This document shows, in pieces, positions 24,115 through 31,989 of a stretch of 31,989 nucleotides of DNA. The stretch covers positions 1 to 31,989 of IMG/VR virus record IMGVR_UViG_3300029286_000167, one strand, 5' to 3'. Under the pieces are notes generated by a model. The model saw only the letters and a list, made by a program, of their open reading frames with translations. It had not been told where the DNA came from and searched no databases. Numbering within the stretch: position 1 is the first letter of the stretch; each line of letters begins with the position of its first letter. Both the position numbers and the translations under genes were made by a program. Origin of the DNA: a virus.

Positions 24115-24444
24115 TTGAGAAGTTTTACTTTCGATGTGAAAGACAAAACATACACACTCAGATATAATTTCAACGCCGTTTGCGATTTGGAAGAAGAGGC
24201 GGGGTATGGAATACAAACCTTATTTGATCCGAAAAAGGTAGGATTGAATATAATTAGATTGCTCATTTGGGCAGGGTTGAAGTGGCAAGACAGAGGTATT
24301 ACAAAACAAAGAGCAGGTGAAATACTCAATCTATACATTGAACAGGGTGGGGATTATTCCGAGTTAGTAAATAAGGCAAGTGAACTATTACTAACAAGTG
24401 TCACAAACGACAAAATGAAACAGGTGGAAACGGCGGGGGAATAG
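24115..24444 (+). CDS. Tail assembly chaperone, upstream part (gpG-like)
   Basis: 109 residues: SFTFDVKDKTYTLRYNFNAVCDLEEEAGYG, then LIWAGLKWQDRG and GEILNLYIEQGG. The pattern is that of the phage tail chaperone GTA-type family, placed between the tube and the tape measure. It starts with TTG after SD GGAGGGGATAATCC. The protein ends with TAG 24442-24444, directly after the probable slippery site, and a fused form with the next ORF is expected. Confidence 0.8.
   Translation: MRSFTFDVKDKTYTLRYNFNAVCDLEEEAGYGIQTLFDPKKVGLNIIRLLIWAGLKWQDRGITKQRAGEILNLYIEQGGDYSELVNKASELLLTSVTNDKMKQVETAGE
24435..24444 (+). other. Probable -1 ribosomal frameshift site
   Basis: The zero frame ends GCG GGG GAA TAG; the next ORF is in the -1 frame, open far upstream, and would give AGGIDAPLSFFEV. 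The run of G at 24435-24439 (G GGG GAA) is the best slip site, imperfect at the A-site codon. A run of C (24448-24452) follows within a few bases and could pair with it. Confidence 0.55.
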
Positions 24445-24452
24445 ATGCCCCC

Positions 24453-24782
24453 TTGTCGTTTTTCGAAGTCGCAAAGAAATGCGAAATCGAAGCGTACAAA
24501 TTGGGGGCAACACCTAGTGTATTTTGGGAAATGATTCCCGCCGAATTTTTTTGTTGGCAAAGAGCACGTATTGATGCACTGAAGATTGATATTAAAAACA
24601 AACAACACTTAACAGGATTGATTTGCGCTACAATCGCAAATTTTGCACCGAGTAAGAAACGCAAAGTCTACAAGATAGAGGATTTCATAGCTAAAGAAAG
24701 AAAAAAGAAAACGGGAAAAGAAATGCTCAAAACGGTTGAGAGATTAAATAAATTATTTGGTGGTAAAGACACGAGGGGGTGA
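24453..24782 (+). CDS. Tail assembly chaperone, frameshift extension (gpT-like)
   Basis: This part is read only as a fusion with the upstream gene, if the frameshift is real: FFEVAKKCEIEAYKLGATPSV, FWEMIPAEFFCWQRARIDAL and a basic end KERKKKTGKEMLKTVERLNK. No SD precedes it and the only candidate starts are TTG, so independent translation is unlikely. The fused product (about 15-20% or less of the chaperone in other phages) recruits the tape measure. The gene ends 4 bases before the tape-measure start. Confidence 0.7.
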   Translation: MSFFEVAKKCEIEAYKLGATPSVFWEMIPAEFFCWQRARIDALKIDIKNKQHLTGLICATIANFAPSKKRKVYKIEDFIAKERKKKTGKEMLKTVERLNKLFGGKDTRG

Positions 24783-24786
24783 AATT

Positions 24787-26772
24787 TTGGCAGTAGCAGA
24801 ATTAGAAATATCGATAGATATAGATGAGAAGAGTGCGATCGCAGGTTTGACAAGGTTACAGGATACTTTTGCAAATATGCTAGACAATTTAGGTGCAGGG
24901 GTGGATGAACTCAAGAAAAAATGGGATCAGTTTGGGGGAGAAATACCAAAGTTACCAAAAGCACCAGATCCGTTCGAAACTCCCAAGAAAAGTTCGGATG
25001 AATTCCAAAAGAAAATGTTGTCTATGGGAACAGCGTTGTCAGCGTCGGGTATGGCAATGACTCAATCTTTAACACAACCTATTACTCAGTTTGGACAAGC
25101 GTCGTTCGAAGCATATGGAAATTTTGAAAAAGCATTATCTGGTGTCAAAACAGTTACAGGTGGAACGGCTGAAAGTTTGACACAATTAGAAGCTAAAGCA
25201 ATGAGTATAGGGTCAACAACAAAATATTCAGCAACCGAAGCAGCTAACGCTATGTATTTCATGGGATCAGCGGGATGGTCAACTGGTGAAATTATGTCTG
25301 GTTTGGAAGCAGTCACCACGTTAGCTACAGCAGCAGATGTGGATTTAGCGACAGCATCAGAATTTTGTACAAGTACTATGGCAGCATTTGGACTAACCGC
25401 AGATCAGACGTCACAATTCACCGACGTTTTGGCAGTAGCTGCAGCAAAGACAAATACAGACGTAACAGGTATGGGTGCAGCGATGAAATATGTTGCTCCC
25501 GTAGCGGGTGCATTGGGATATAGCGTGCAAGATACAGCGCTTGCAATAGGATTAATGTCAAATGCAGGAATCAAGGGTGAGCAAGCTGGTACGTCGTTAC
25601 GTGCGTCTTTAAGTAGTTTGATTAGTCCGAGTTCCGAGGCAGCGGGAGTGATGCAACAATTAGGGATTAACATGACAGACTCATCGGGTAAAGCGTTACC
25701 ATTCAATCAGGTTTTAGGCAATTTGAGAACGTCTTTTGGTGGATTATCCGAGGATCAGAAAGTACAAGCCGCAAGCACCTTGTTCGGTCAAGAGGCAATG
25801 TCTGGAATGCTTGCGGTTATTAATGCATCTGATGAGGATTTCAACGGGTTACAAACATCATTACAAAATTCCGATGGTGCCGCCAAAGATATGGCTAAAA
25901 CGATGGGAGACAACGCACCATCAAAAATCGATCAAATGAAAGCTAAAATAAACACACTACAAATAGAATTGGGGGAGAAATTAGCACCCGCAATTGAGGG
26001 CGTTTTAACTTTTGTAAGTAATTTGTTAGATTGGTTTAGCAAACTAGACGGGACAACACAAGGATTAGTTTTGATCATTTTGGGTTTAGTTGCAGCAATA
26101 GGGCCGGTAGCAGGTATTTTGGGTGGTATTGCTACAATTGCAGGTGTGTTGGCGCCGCTTTTAGCAACCGTCGGGGGTGCATTTGCCGCAATTACAGCCC
26201 CAGTTTGGTTGGTTATTGGAGCTATAGCAGCAGCAATAGCGATTGGTATTTTGTTGTGGAAGAATTGGGACACAATCAAAGAATGGTGTGGGAAGTTGTG
26301 GTCGTGGATTAAGGAAAAATGGGACGCTATAAAAGATGCGATTGTGAATGCAGTAAGTCGTGCGATTGATTGGGTAAAGTCAATCGATTTATTCCAAATT
26401 GGTAAAAACATGATTCAAGGTCTGATAAATGGTGTGGTCAATATGGCAACAGCTATATGGAACGCAATTGTAAATACAGTAAAGGGAGCAATCGATGGAG
26501 CAAAGAAGTTTTTAGGTATATCATCACCATCCAAACTCATGATGGACGTCGGAATAAATACAGGTAAAGGTTTGATTATTGGTATCGATGATACTTACGA
26601 TAATGTCGCTAAAGCATCAAGCGGATTGGGAAAGGCGGTAACGGATGGTTACGGTCAAAATAACAATTATAGTAATAACATGCAGAGTAACGTCACAATC
26701 AACGTCCGTTCAGCAGCTGAAGCGGTAAAAGAGATAATGGTGCTAAATAAACAGCTAGCGATGGGATGGTAA
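24787..26772 (+). CDS. Tape measure protein
   Basis: Sets tail length and is ejected into the host. 661 residues, so a tail of roughly 100 nm if the common ratio of about 0.15 nm per residue holds. Seen: the conserved N-terminal helix AELEISIDIDEKSAIAGLTRLQ, a family domain (FGQASFEAYGNFEKALSGVKTVTGG, near 85-110), a hydrophobic region around 430-490 with GLVLIILGLVAAIGPVAGI and AAIAIGILLWKNW, and a C-terminal MIQGLINGVVN. It starts with TTG after SD GAGGGGGTGA. Confidence 0.9.
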   Translation: MAVAELEISIDIDEKSAIAGLTRLQDTFANMLDNLGAGVDELKKKWDQFGGEIPKLPKAPDPFETPKKSSDEFQKKMLSMGTALSASGMAMTQSLTQPITQFGQASFEAYGNFEKALSGVKTVTGGTAESLTQLEAKAMSIGSTTKYSATEAANAMYFMGSAGWSTGEIMSGLEAVTTLATAADVDLATASEFCTSTMAAFGLTADQTSQFTDVLAVAAAKTNTDVTGMGAAMKYVAPVAGALGYSVQDTALAIGLMSNAGIKGEQAGTSLRASLSSLISPSSEAAGVMQQLGINMTDSSGKALPFNQVLGNLRTSFGGLSEDQKVQAASTLFGQEAMSGMLAVINASDEDFNGLQTSLQNSDGAAKDMAKTMGDNAPSKIDQMKAKINTLQIELGEKLAPAIEGVLTFVSNLLDWFSKLDGTTQGLVLIILGLVAAIGPVAGILGGIATIAGVLAPLLATVGGAFAAITAPVWLVIGAIAAAIAIGILLWKNWDTIKEWCGKLWSWIKEKWDAIKDAIVNAVSRAIDWVKSIDLFQIGKNMIQGLINGVVNMATAIWNAIVNTVKGAIDGAKKFLGISSPSKLMMDVGINTGKGLIIGIDDTYDNVAKASSGLGKAVTDGYGQNNNYSNNMQSNVTINVRSAAEAVKEIMVLNKQLAMGW

Positions 26773-26773
26773 T

Positions 26774-27646
26774 ATGGAATATTTAAAATATGTAAATGCT
26801 ATAGGACAGGAAGCAACCTTTTCCGAAAACAGTAAATATTTATGGTTATCCGTTGATGATTTGGGTGCAAACAGTGTATCGTTTCAAACAGTAGCATCAC
26901 CGTATCAAGACGGAGAGACAGCTATAGGCACACCATATTTTGATGCTAAAATAATATCGTTGAAATTTGCAATTGTTTCTAATACGGTTGTTTCCGATAT
27001 GAGGTCACTCAATCAAATTCTTAATCCAAAATTAGGTATGGGGCAATTACAATATTTTCGGGATGGTATTACCTATATTTTAGACTCAGTCAAACCGAAA
27101 GTATTACCAACCTTACCAGGCGGATCGGAACGTGGTAGTTCTTTTCAAAAATCGTTGGTAATATTTGAAGCATTCAATCCGCTTTATACCGACGTTGATT
27201 ACACCTCAGCAACGGTTGGATCTGGACAATTATTGTTTAGTTTTGCAGTCAACATTACAGATACTTTTGAATTTGACGTTTTAGATATTCAGGGTGTTAT
27301 TGTACAAAACACAGGAGACGTTGCAGCACCTATACGAGTACAGGTGGATGGGGAATTTGAAGGGCCATTAAGAATCACCAATATGACCACAGGGGAAAAG
27401 ATAGTTATTCAATTAGGATTAACAAACGACGAAAGACTTATTATTACAACCGACACAGAGAACACAAATGTTTTAAAAGAGACGATATCAACAAAGGTTT
27501 TTGTGTCTGCTTTTAATTATATAGATATCACAGAAACAGAATTTTTTTTGTTGGCACTAGGTAACAATCAAATTTTAATAGAGAGTCAAAATTCTGAAAT
27601 TGTGGGTGCTATTATTCAATACAAAAACAGATATGTAGGGGTGTAG
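26774..27646 (+). CDS. Distal tail protein (Dit)
   Basis: A 290-residue ring protein at the tail tip. The N-terminal half has the siphovirus Dit pattern: SVDDLGANSVSFQTVASPYQDG near 26-47 and YFDAKIISLKFAIV. The C-terminal domain shows GSGQLLFSFAVNITDTFEF and GDVAAPIRVQVDGEFEGPL. Genes upstream and downstream (tape measure, hub) are the usual neighbours. Confidence 0.9.
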   Translation: MEYLKYVNAIGQEATFSENSKYLWLSVDDLGANSVSFQTVASPYQDGETAIGTPYFDAKIISLKFAIVSNTVVSDMRSLNQILNPKLGMGQLQYFRDGITYILDSVKPKVLPTLPGGSERGSSFQKSLVIFEAFNPLYTDVDYTSATVGSGQLLFSFAVNITDTFEFDVLDIQGVIVQNTGDVAAPIRVQVDGEFEGPLRITNMTTGEKIVIQLGLTNDERLIITTDTENTNVLKETISTKVFVSAFNYIDITETEFFLLALGNNQILIESQNSEIVGAIIQYKNRYVGV

Positions 27647-27648
27647 TA

Positions 27649-28740
27649 ATGAAGTCTTTAAATGTAATGAATTTGGATTTCAACCTATTAGCAATTCTAA
27701 ACGGTTACAATTCTATAGTTTTAACAAGAGTTTGGAATGAAATGGGCACTATGCATATTGAAATTAATTCAGAAGTTACAAACGCATCATTGATTACATT
27801 GAATACTATTGTGTGGTTGGGAAAAGATTTCGACCGTGTCTACATAGTTGAACGTATTGAAGAAGTTTTTGAAAATGGAATAATAGTACGCAAAATTGAC
27901 TGTTTAGCAATTGAATCCTTATTACGAGATTATATTACAATACCACCGACAGGGGATGAAAGAGATACTATAACAGGGACAAGGGAGCAGATTGTACGTG
28001 GATGGGTAGACAATAATACCATCAATCCAGAAGATGCAAATAGAGTGCAGTATGAAATTGCATTAGGGACTTATAACGGATATGGCACAACAATTACAGA
28101 AGGAAGCAGATACAAGAATTTAGCCGAAGAAATTAAGCGAGTTTTATTACCAGAAAGTTTAAGTTGGAAACTAATACTTGACGTGCTAAATTCCACTTTT
28201 GTTTTTAATGTTTATGAAGCAGTGGATAAGAGTTATGGTAGTTTGACACCAGAATCTAAAATACTTTTTGGATCTGAATATGGAAACATATCTACATATA
28301 CCCGTGTTGTGGATAATTTAAGCGAAAAAACGTATGTTTATGCAGGTGGTCAAGGTGAAGGAATAGCAAGAACAATTGTAGAGGTGGCGGCAACAGGAGA
28401 CAGACGGAAAGAATTATTTGTTGATGCACGAGATATATCAGACACAGGAGAGTTACAAGAAAGAGCTTTACAAAATTTGTCCGACAATCAAGTGATTGAT
28501 AATTTTGAATTTGAAGTTATCGAAAGACAATACACGTACGGGACAGATTATGATTTGGGTGATATTGTCACAATCGTTATAGATAAAAATACATATTACG
28601 ATAAACAAATCATCAAGATTACAGAAATTCACGAACGTAATAAAATTCAAGTGATACCAGAATTTGGTAGCACAACACAAGGATTAAGCGATAAATTAAA
28701 AAAATTCGTTTCACGACTAAGTGTTGTAGAAACGGTGTGA
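27649..28740 (+). CDS. Tail hub / tail-tip protein (ReqiPepy6 gp37-like)
   Basis: 363 residues matching the siphovirus ReqiPepy6 gp37-like family, relatives of the gp27/Tal hub. Visible: SIVLTRVWNEMGTMHIEI, YIVERIEEVFENGIIVRKI, CLAIESLLRDYITIPP (a highly conserved segment), then LSEKTYVYAGGQGEG and the C-terminal TYGTDYDLGDIVTIVI. The protein closes the tube and opens upon contact. SD AGGGGTGTAGTA. Confidence 0.9.
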   Translation: MKSLNVMNLDFNLLAILNGYNSIVLTRVWNEMGTMHIEINSEVTNASLITLNTIVWLGKDFDRVYIVERIEEVFENGIIVRKIDCLAIESLLRDYITIPPTGDERDTITGTREQIVRGWVDNNTINPEDANRVQYEIALGTYNGYGTTITEGSRYKNLAEEIKRVLLPESLSWKLILDVLNSTFVFNVYEAVDKSYGSLTPESKILFGSEYGNISTYTRVVDNLSEKTYVYAGGQGEGIARTIVEVAATGDRRKELFVDARDISDTGELQERALQNLSDNQVIDNFEFEVIERQYTYGTDYDLGDIVTIVIDKNTYYDKQIIKITEIHERNKIQVIPEFGSTTQGLSDKLKKFVSRLSVVETV

Positions 28741-28747
28741 GGTATAA

Positions 28748-30673
28748 ATGGCAAATATCAACGATTATGGATTTCCATTCACGTCTGTTGCAGGCGACCG
28801 ACAGTATGGATCAGATGATTGGCGTACATATTTTGATGCTTTAGGGGACAGTGGTGTGGTTGATGATGTTCTGAATGAGTTAGCAGTTGCTGAATCCACA
28901 GTACCAGCAAGGAGTGTGCAAATAGCTACTGGTGCAGTATGTATTAAAGGTGCTTTAATATATGCGGATTCCATTTCAACTCTCACTTTTACAACCAATA
29001 CATCAGGTAGTACAAGAATTGACCGAGTCGTGGCAAGACTGAATTATGACGACAGAAAAATAGAGTTTGCAGTTTTGCAGGGTACACCGTCAGGGTCGCC
29101 AGTCGCCCCAAGTTTGACACAAAATACAACGTATTGGGAATTATCTTTAGCAAAAGTAACATTAGCAAATGGGTACACAACAATTACAAATGCTAATATC
29201 ACAGACGAACGTTCGGATGATACGGTATGCGGATATACTACATTCAGAGCGTTGAATAAAGTAGACAAAATAGTAACAGGTACAAATGCTAAAACGTACG
29301 CTTACACACGTACTCAGACTAGTGACAGTACAGCTACGCAAGGAAGTATAGAAGTAGAGACAGTGCCAGTGGCAAGTAGTAGTAATGTAGTGACTTCGGG
29401 GGGTGTGTACTCTAAGGATATTAGGATTGTAGAGACTTCGGATACTATTGATCAAGCACAATTGGTAAGAGAGATTACAAACAAAATATATCATCAACTA
29501 AGCAAAGGGGTGGAAACAGAGTACGAGAGTGCCAACACCTCTTATATTTCTATAGCAGAAATTAATGCAAACACTTTTGTTATAGCTTATAAAGATGCTG
29601 GAAATAGCAACTATGGTACAGCAGGAGTAGTTACGGTTGACGATGATGATATAACACTAGTAGATACAGTAGTATTCGAGAGTGCTAACACTAGTTATAT
29701 ATCAGTATGCAAGGTAGACACAAACAAGGCGTTAGTATGCTATACGGATGTTGGCAACAGTGCTTATGGCACAGCCTGTGTTTTAAGTTATAACGGTACG
29801 GATGAGTTAACAGCAGGCACACCAGCGGTTTTCGAGAGTGCTACAACTACTCATATTTCTGTCTGTCAATTGGACACTGACAAAGCGATAGTGTGTTATA
29901 GGGATGATGGTAATAGCTATTATGGTACAGCAAATGTATTAACAGTGTCAGGTACAGATGTGGCAGGCAATACACCTTATGTATACGATTCTAGACGATC
30001 TGATAATAATGTAGTAGTGCAAGTAGCTACTGATAAGGCAGTAGTTATTAATAGTTGTGTTGCTGATGGATACAACCACACTTGTATTTTAAGCGTGAGT
30101 ACAACGACAATATCGTCGACAACTGCGTCCATATTCTCAACTAATTATTCTTCTCAGAGTTCTGCCACCCTGATAGATACTGGCAAAATACTCGTGTGCT
30201 ATAACTATGCTAATGTTGTAGATTACAAAGCATATGGCAAAGCAAAACTCATCAGCATAGTAGCTCCTTACACCGCGTTAACTTACTCCAACATTTCACG
30301 AGAGTACCTATTCGAGGCTGGGGATGTATATCTAATGTCTCTCAGTAAAATTGATACCAATAAGGCAATGGTTTTGTATACCAATAACTCAGCAACCAAT
30401 AATGCACGTATAATCACTTACGATGGACGACAGCTCAACATAGGAGCACCTCTAATTTTAACTAAATTTTATGCTACAAGCATTGCAACCGCACAAGTAA
30501 CTACAGATAAGATAATTAGTGCTTATGACGATGAGACTAATAATTATGGTAAAGCAACTATTTTTACTCGCAATGATGCTACAGGATATGCTCTAGCTCC
30601 ACAATTCTCAACAAACGAGCTCAGTGGGAATGCAAGCAATATTAATGTTGTGCCTTATATACCATTAACTTAA
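28748..30673 (+). CDS. Tail-tip / receptor-binding protein with seven repeats (beta-propeller)
   Basis: 641 residues. The N-terminal ~200 residues resemble the attachment domain of Clostridium-type phage tail proteins (FPFTSVAGDRQYGSDDW and ANITDERSDDTVCGYTTF). Residues about 260-625 hold seven repeats of ~50 residues, best seen as ESANTSYIS...DTNKALVCYTDVGNSAYGTA. The count and the pattern fit a seven-bladed beta-propeller, a sugar- or protein-binding form. The C-terminus (NINVVPYIPLT) is shared with the partial copy at position 3. It is most probably the host-binding protein of this phage. Confidence 0.65.
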   Translation: MANINDYGFPFTSVAGDRQYGSDDWRTYFDALGDSGVVDDVLNELAVAESTVPARSVQIATGAVCIKGALIYADSISTLTFTTNTSGSTRIDRVVARLNYDDRKIEFAVLQGTPSGSPVAPSLTQNTTYWELSLAKVTLANGYTTITNANITDERSDDTVCGYTTFRALNKVDKIVTGTNAKTYAYTRTQTSDSTATQGSIEVETVPVASSSNVVTSGGVYSKDIRIVETSDTIDQAQLVREITNKIYHQLSKGVETEYESANTSYISIAEINANTFVIAYKDAGNSNYGTAGVVTVDDDDITLVDTVVFESANTSYISVCKVDTNKALVCYTDVGNSAYGTACVLSYNGTDELTAGTPAVFESATTTHISVCQLDTDKAIVCYRDDGNSYYGTANVLTVSGTDVAGNTPYVYDSRRSDNNVVVQVATDKAVVINSCVADGYNHTCILSVSTTTISSTTASIFSTNYSSQSSATLIDTGKILVCYNYANVVDYKAYGKAKLISIVAPYTALTYSNISREYLFEAGDVYLMSLSKIDTNKAMVLYTNNSATNNARIITYDGRQLNIGAPLILTKFYATSIATAQVTTDKIISAYDDETNNYGKATIFTRNDATGYALAPQFSTNELSGNASNINVVPYIPLT

Positions 30674-30684
30674 GGAGATTTACT

Positions 30685-31239
30685 ATGTCTAAATTGCATT
30701 TTAGGTATGGGGTAATGGGATCAAGCAAGACAGCACACGCATTGATGCTCCATTACAACTTTAAAGAGCGAAATAGATCATCGTTATTAGTTAAGCCAGC
30801 CATAGACGACAGAGATGGATCAGATATTATCAAATCTAGATGTGGATTAGAATCTAAGTGTTTATTATTTGATAAATTAAGTGTTAAAAAAGCACAAGGA
30901 TATGAAATTGTAATAGTAGATGAAGCTCAGTTTTTGAAATTGGAAGATGTAAAGTTACTAATTAGTTTAGTTGATGATTATGATGTAACGGTAATTTGCT
31001 ATGGATTAAGGACGGATTTTAAGGGCGAACTATTTGAGGGAAGTCTACATCTTTTACGTCACGCCGATAAGATCGAAGAATTAAAGAGCAGTTGTTGGTG
31101 TGGCCGAAAGGCTACACACAATGCACGATTAGACGATACAGGAAAAGTTGTCAAAATAGGTGATCAATTACAAATAGGCGGTAATGATAAATATGTCTCA
31201 GTATGTCGGAAACATTTCATCACAGGACGATCGTTTTAG
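30685..31239 (+). CDS. tdk: Thymidine kinase, type II (second allele)
   Basis: Same enzyme as at 61-615, with the standard motifs: GVMGSSKTA (9-17), DEAQF with E80 as likely base (79-83), lasso LRTDFKG, and zinc residues C137, C139, C174 and H177. SD AAGGAGATTTACT. This copy is followed by a full ThyX-like gene, overlapping it by 56 bases, so salvage of thymidine and de novo-type synthesis would be made together. Confidence 0.9.
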   Translation: MSKLHFRYGVMGSSKTAHALMLHYNFKERNRSSLLVKPAIDDRDGSDIIKSRCGLESKCLLFDKLSVKKAQGYEIVIVDEAQFLKLEDVKLLISLVDDYDVTVICYGLRTDFKGELFEGSLHLLRHADKIEELKSSCWCGRKATHNARLDDTGKVVKIGDQLQIGGNDKYVSVCRKHFITGRSF

Positions 31240-31864
31240 AGTTCTTTATTGCGATCACGATTTAATACTTAACCATTTAGCTGAATCTTTAGTATTTGCA
31301 GGATTCCCAATGCGAGCATCAATTCCCGCTGCCTCAGTGGGATTAGAAGTAGAGAGTACTCTCAACGCCTTAAAAAATCGCAATCTAAATACTATAGATT
31401 TCAAAAGAGCAATGAAGTTAGGACAAGCAAAAGGTGGGGGAGGTCACGATTGTTTCCTCAAAGGAATTACAGTCAGTGCAGTATTCAAAGCACCACAATA
31501 TTTTTGGCAACAGATCAAGAGATATCATTTTTTCGATATTATCAGTAGTCAAAGTACTATGCACAGAATAGTTTCCATGGATATTCAAAAGAATTGCACT
31601 AAAGATACAGATGAAAGAATAATCAAAATAGTCAATGAGTACATAGCACTATTTACAGCTACACACGATCAACAATATTTCCAAAAAATAATAAGCAACC
31701 TACCGTCTGGATTTATGTTGTCAGCGGGAATTACTACAAACTATTTACAACTGAAAACAATAGCTAATCAAAGAGGTAATCACAAATTACCAGAATGGAG
31801 TGTCAACTTTATGGACTTTATTTATGGTTTGCCGTATTTCAAAATACTAGTAGGATGTGAGTAG
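31184..31864 (+). CDS. ThyX-like protein (divergent flavin-dependent thymidylate synthase fold)
   Basis: 226 residues that follow the ThyX fold order: GGGHDCFLKGITVSAVFKAP for the HD-x-x-L-x-H region, QQIKRYHFFDIISSQSTMHRI for the substrate-binding motif, and LPSGFMLSAGITTNYLQLKTI with NHKLPEWSVNFMDF for the C-terminal helix pair. The canonical RHR-x7-S motif is altered to RYH and the spacing of the serine changed, so activity is uncertain. The start is ATG 31184 (31193 also possible), well inside the thymidine kinase gene and without a strong SD; translation is probably coupled. Known phage relatives are often annotated as ThyX. Confidence 0.6.
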   Translation: MINMSQYVGNISSQDDRFRVLYCDHDLILNHLAESLVFAGFPMRASIPAASVGLEVESTLNALKNRNLNTIDFKRAMKLGQAKGGGGHDCFLKGITVSAVFKAPQYFWQQIKRYHFFDIISSQSTMHRIVSMDIQKNCTKDTDERIIKIVNEYIALFTATHDQQYFQKIISNLPSGFMLSAGITTNYLQLKTIANQRGNHKLPEWSVNFMDFIYGLPYFKILVGCE

Positions 31865-31869
31865 CTGGA

Positions 31870-31989
31870 TGAAGTGTCACAGAGGGGGGAGAAGTCAAAC
31901 TATAAAAATTGTTGTGAACTAGCTAACATCATCCAAGCTAAAATGGAGGTAAACGATTTTGTGGGATGTTGTAAGTAACAACGGTGTAG
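31870..31989. repeat. 120-bp direct repeat, identical to 635-754
   Basis: The last 120 bases match 635-754 without a difference; see the entry there. It follows the ThyX-like stop by 5 bases, whereas the other copy follows the deletion joint. Confidence 0.9.

Overview
The window is almost the whole genome of a small tailed phage (siphovirus type) of a low-GC Gram-positive host, most likely a Bacillota member. The pointers are AT-rich DNA, strong AGGAGG ribosome-binding sites with frequent GTG/TTG starts, an SPP1-like head module (portal, MuF-type minor head protein, GP20-type scaffold, SU10-like capsid protein), and strong over-representation of the octamer CAGCGGGA, which contains AGCGG, the Chi sequence of Bacillus subtilis AddAB. 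Nearly everything is on the + strand; only the two serine-recombinase genes and a kinase remnant next to one of them are on the minus strand.

Layout. 1-634: tail end of a tail-tip gene, a thymidine kinase and a stub of a ThyX-like gene. This block is a divergent allele of 30625-31258. 635-754 is identical to 31870-31989, so the genome unit is about 31,235 bp (635-31869), circular or circularly permuted in assembly, and the two ends carry two versions of the tail-tip/thymidine-kinase junction. 801-1693: lysis (amidase, holin). 1829-1857: a consensus promoter whose whole spacer is a 20-bp perfect palindrome; it starts the early region. 1878-2729: small membrane protein, ERF annealing protein, small unknown. 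2690-5540: an accessory island with an intact serine resolvase, a catalytically degenerate relative, an IS605-type TnpB element and a P-loop kinase remnant. 5588-13036: ArpU/RinA-like regulator, small acidic protein, VRR nuclease, SNF2-type helicase, YqaJ exonuclease, Sak4-like ATPase, DUF669-like protein, family B DNA polymerase, primase-helicase. 13037-13436: non-coding iterons around an A/T-only tract, the best candidate for the replication origin. 13437-13925: orphan gene, followed by a terminator. 14055-24097: terminase, portal, head and connector proteins, a decapeptide-repeat fibre and the tail tube. 24115-30673: tail chaperones with a probable -1 frameshift, tape measure, Dit, tail hub, and a tail-tip protein that reads as a seven-bladed beta-propeller. 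30685-31864: thymidine kinase and ThyX-like protein.

How it works together. The phage encodes its own polymerase, primase-helicase and a full set of recombination proteins, plus thymidine genes between tail and lysis. I see no integrase, partition genes or recognisable CI-type repressor. An iteron-like origin, a small resolvase and an operator-like early promoter leave room for an extrachromosomal (phage-plasmid) lifestyle, but this is inference. All counts and coordinates were made by eye.
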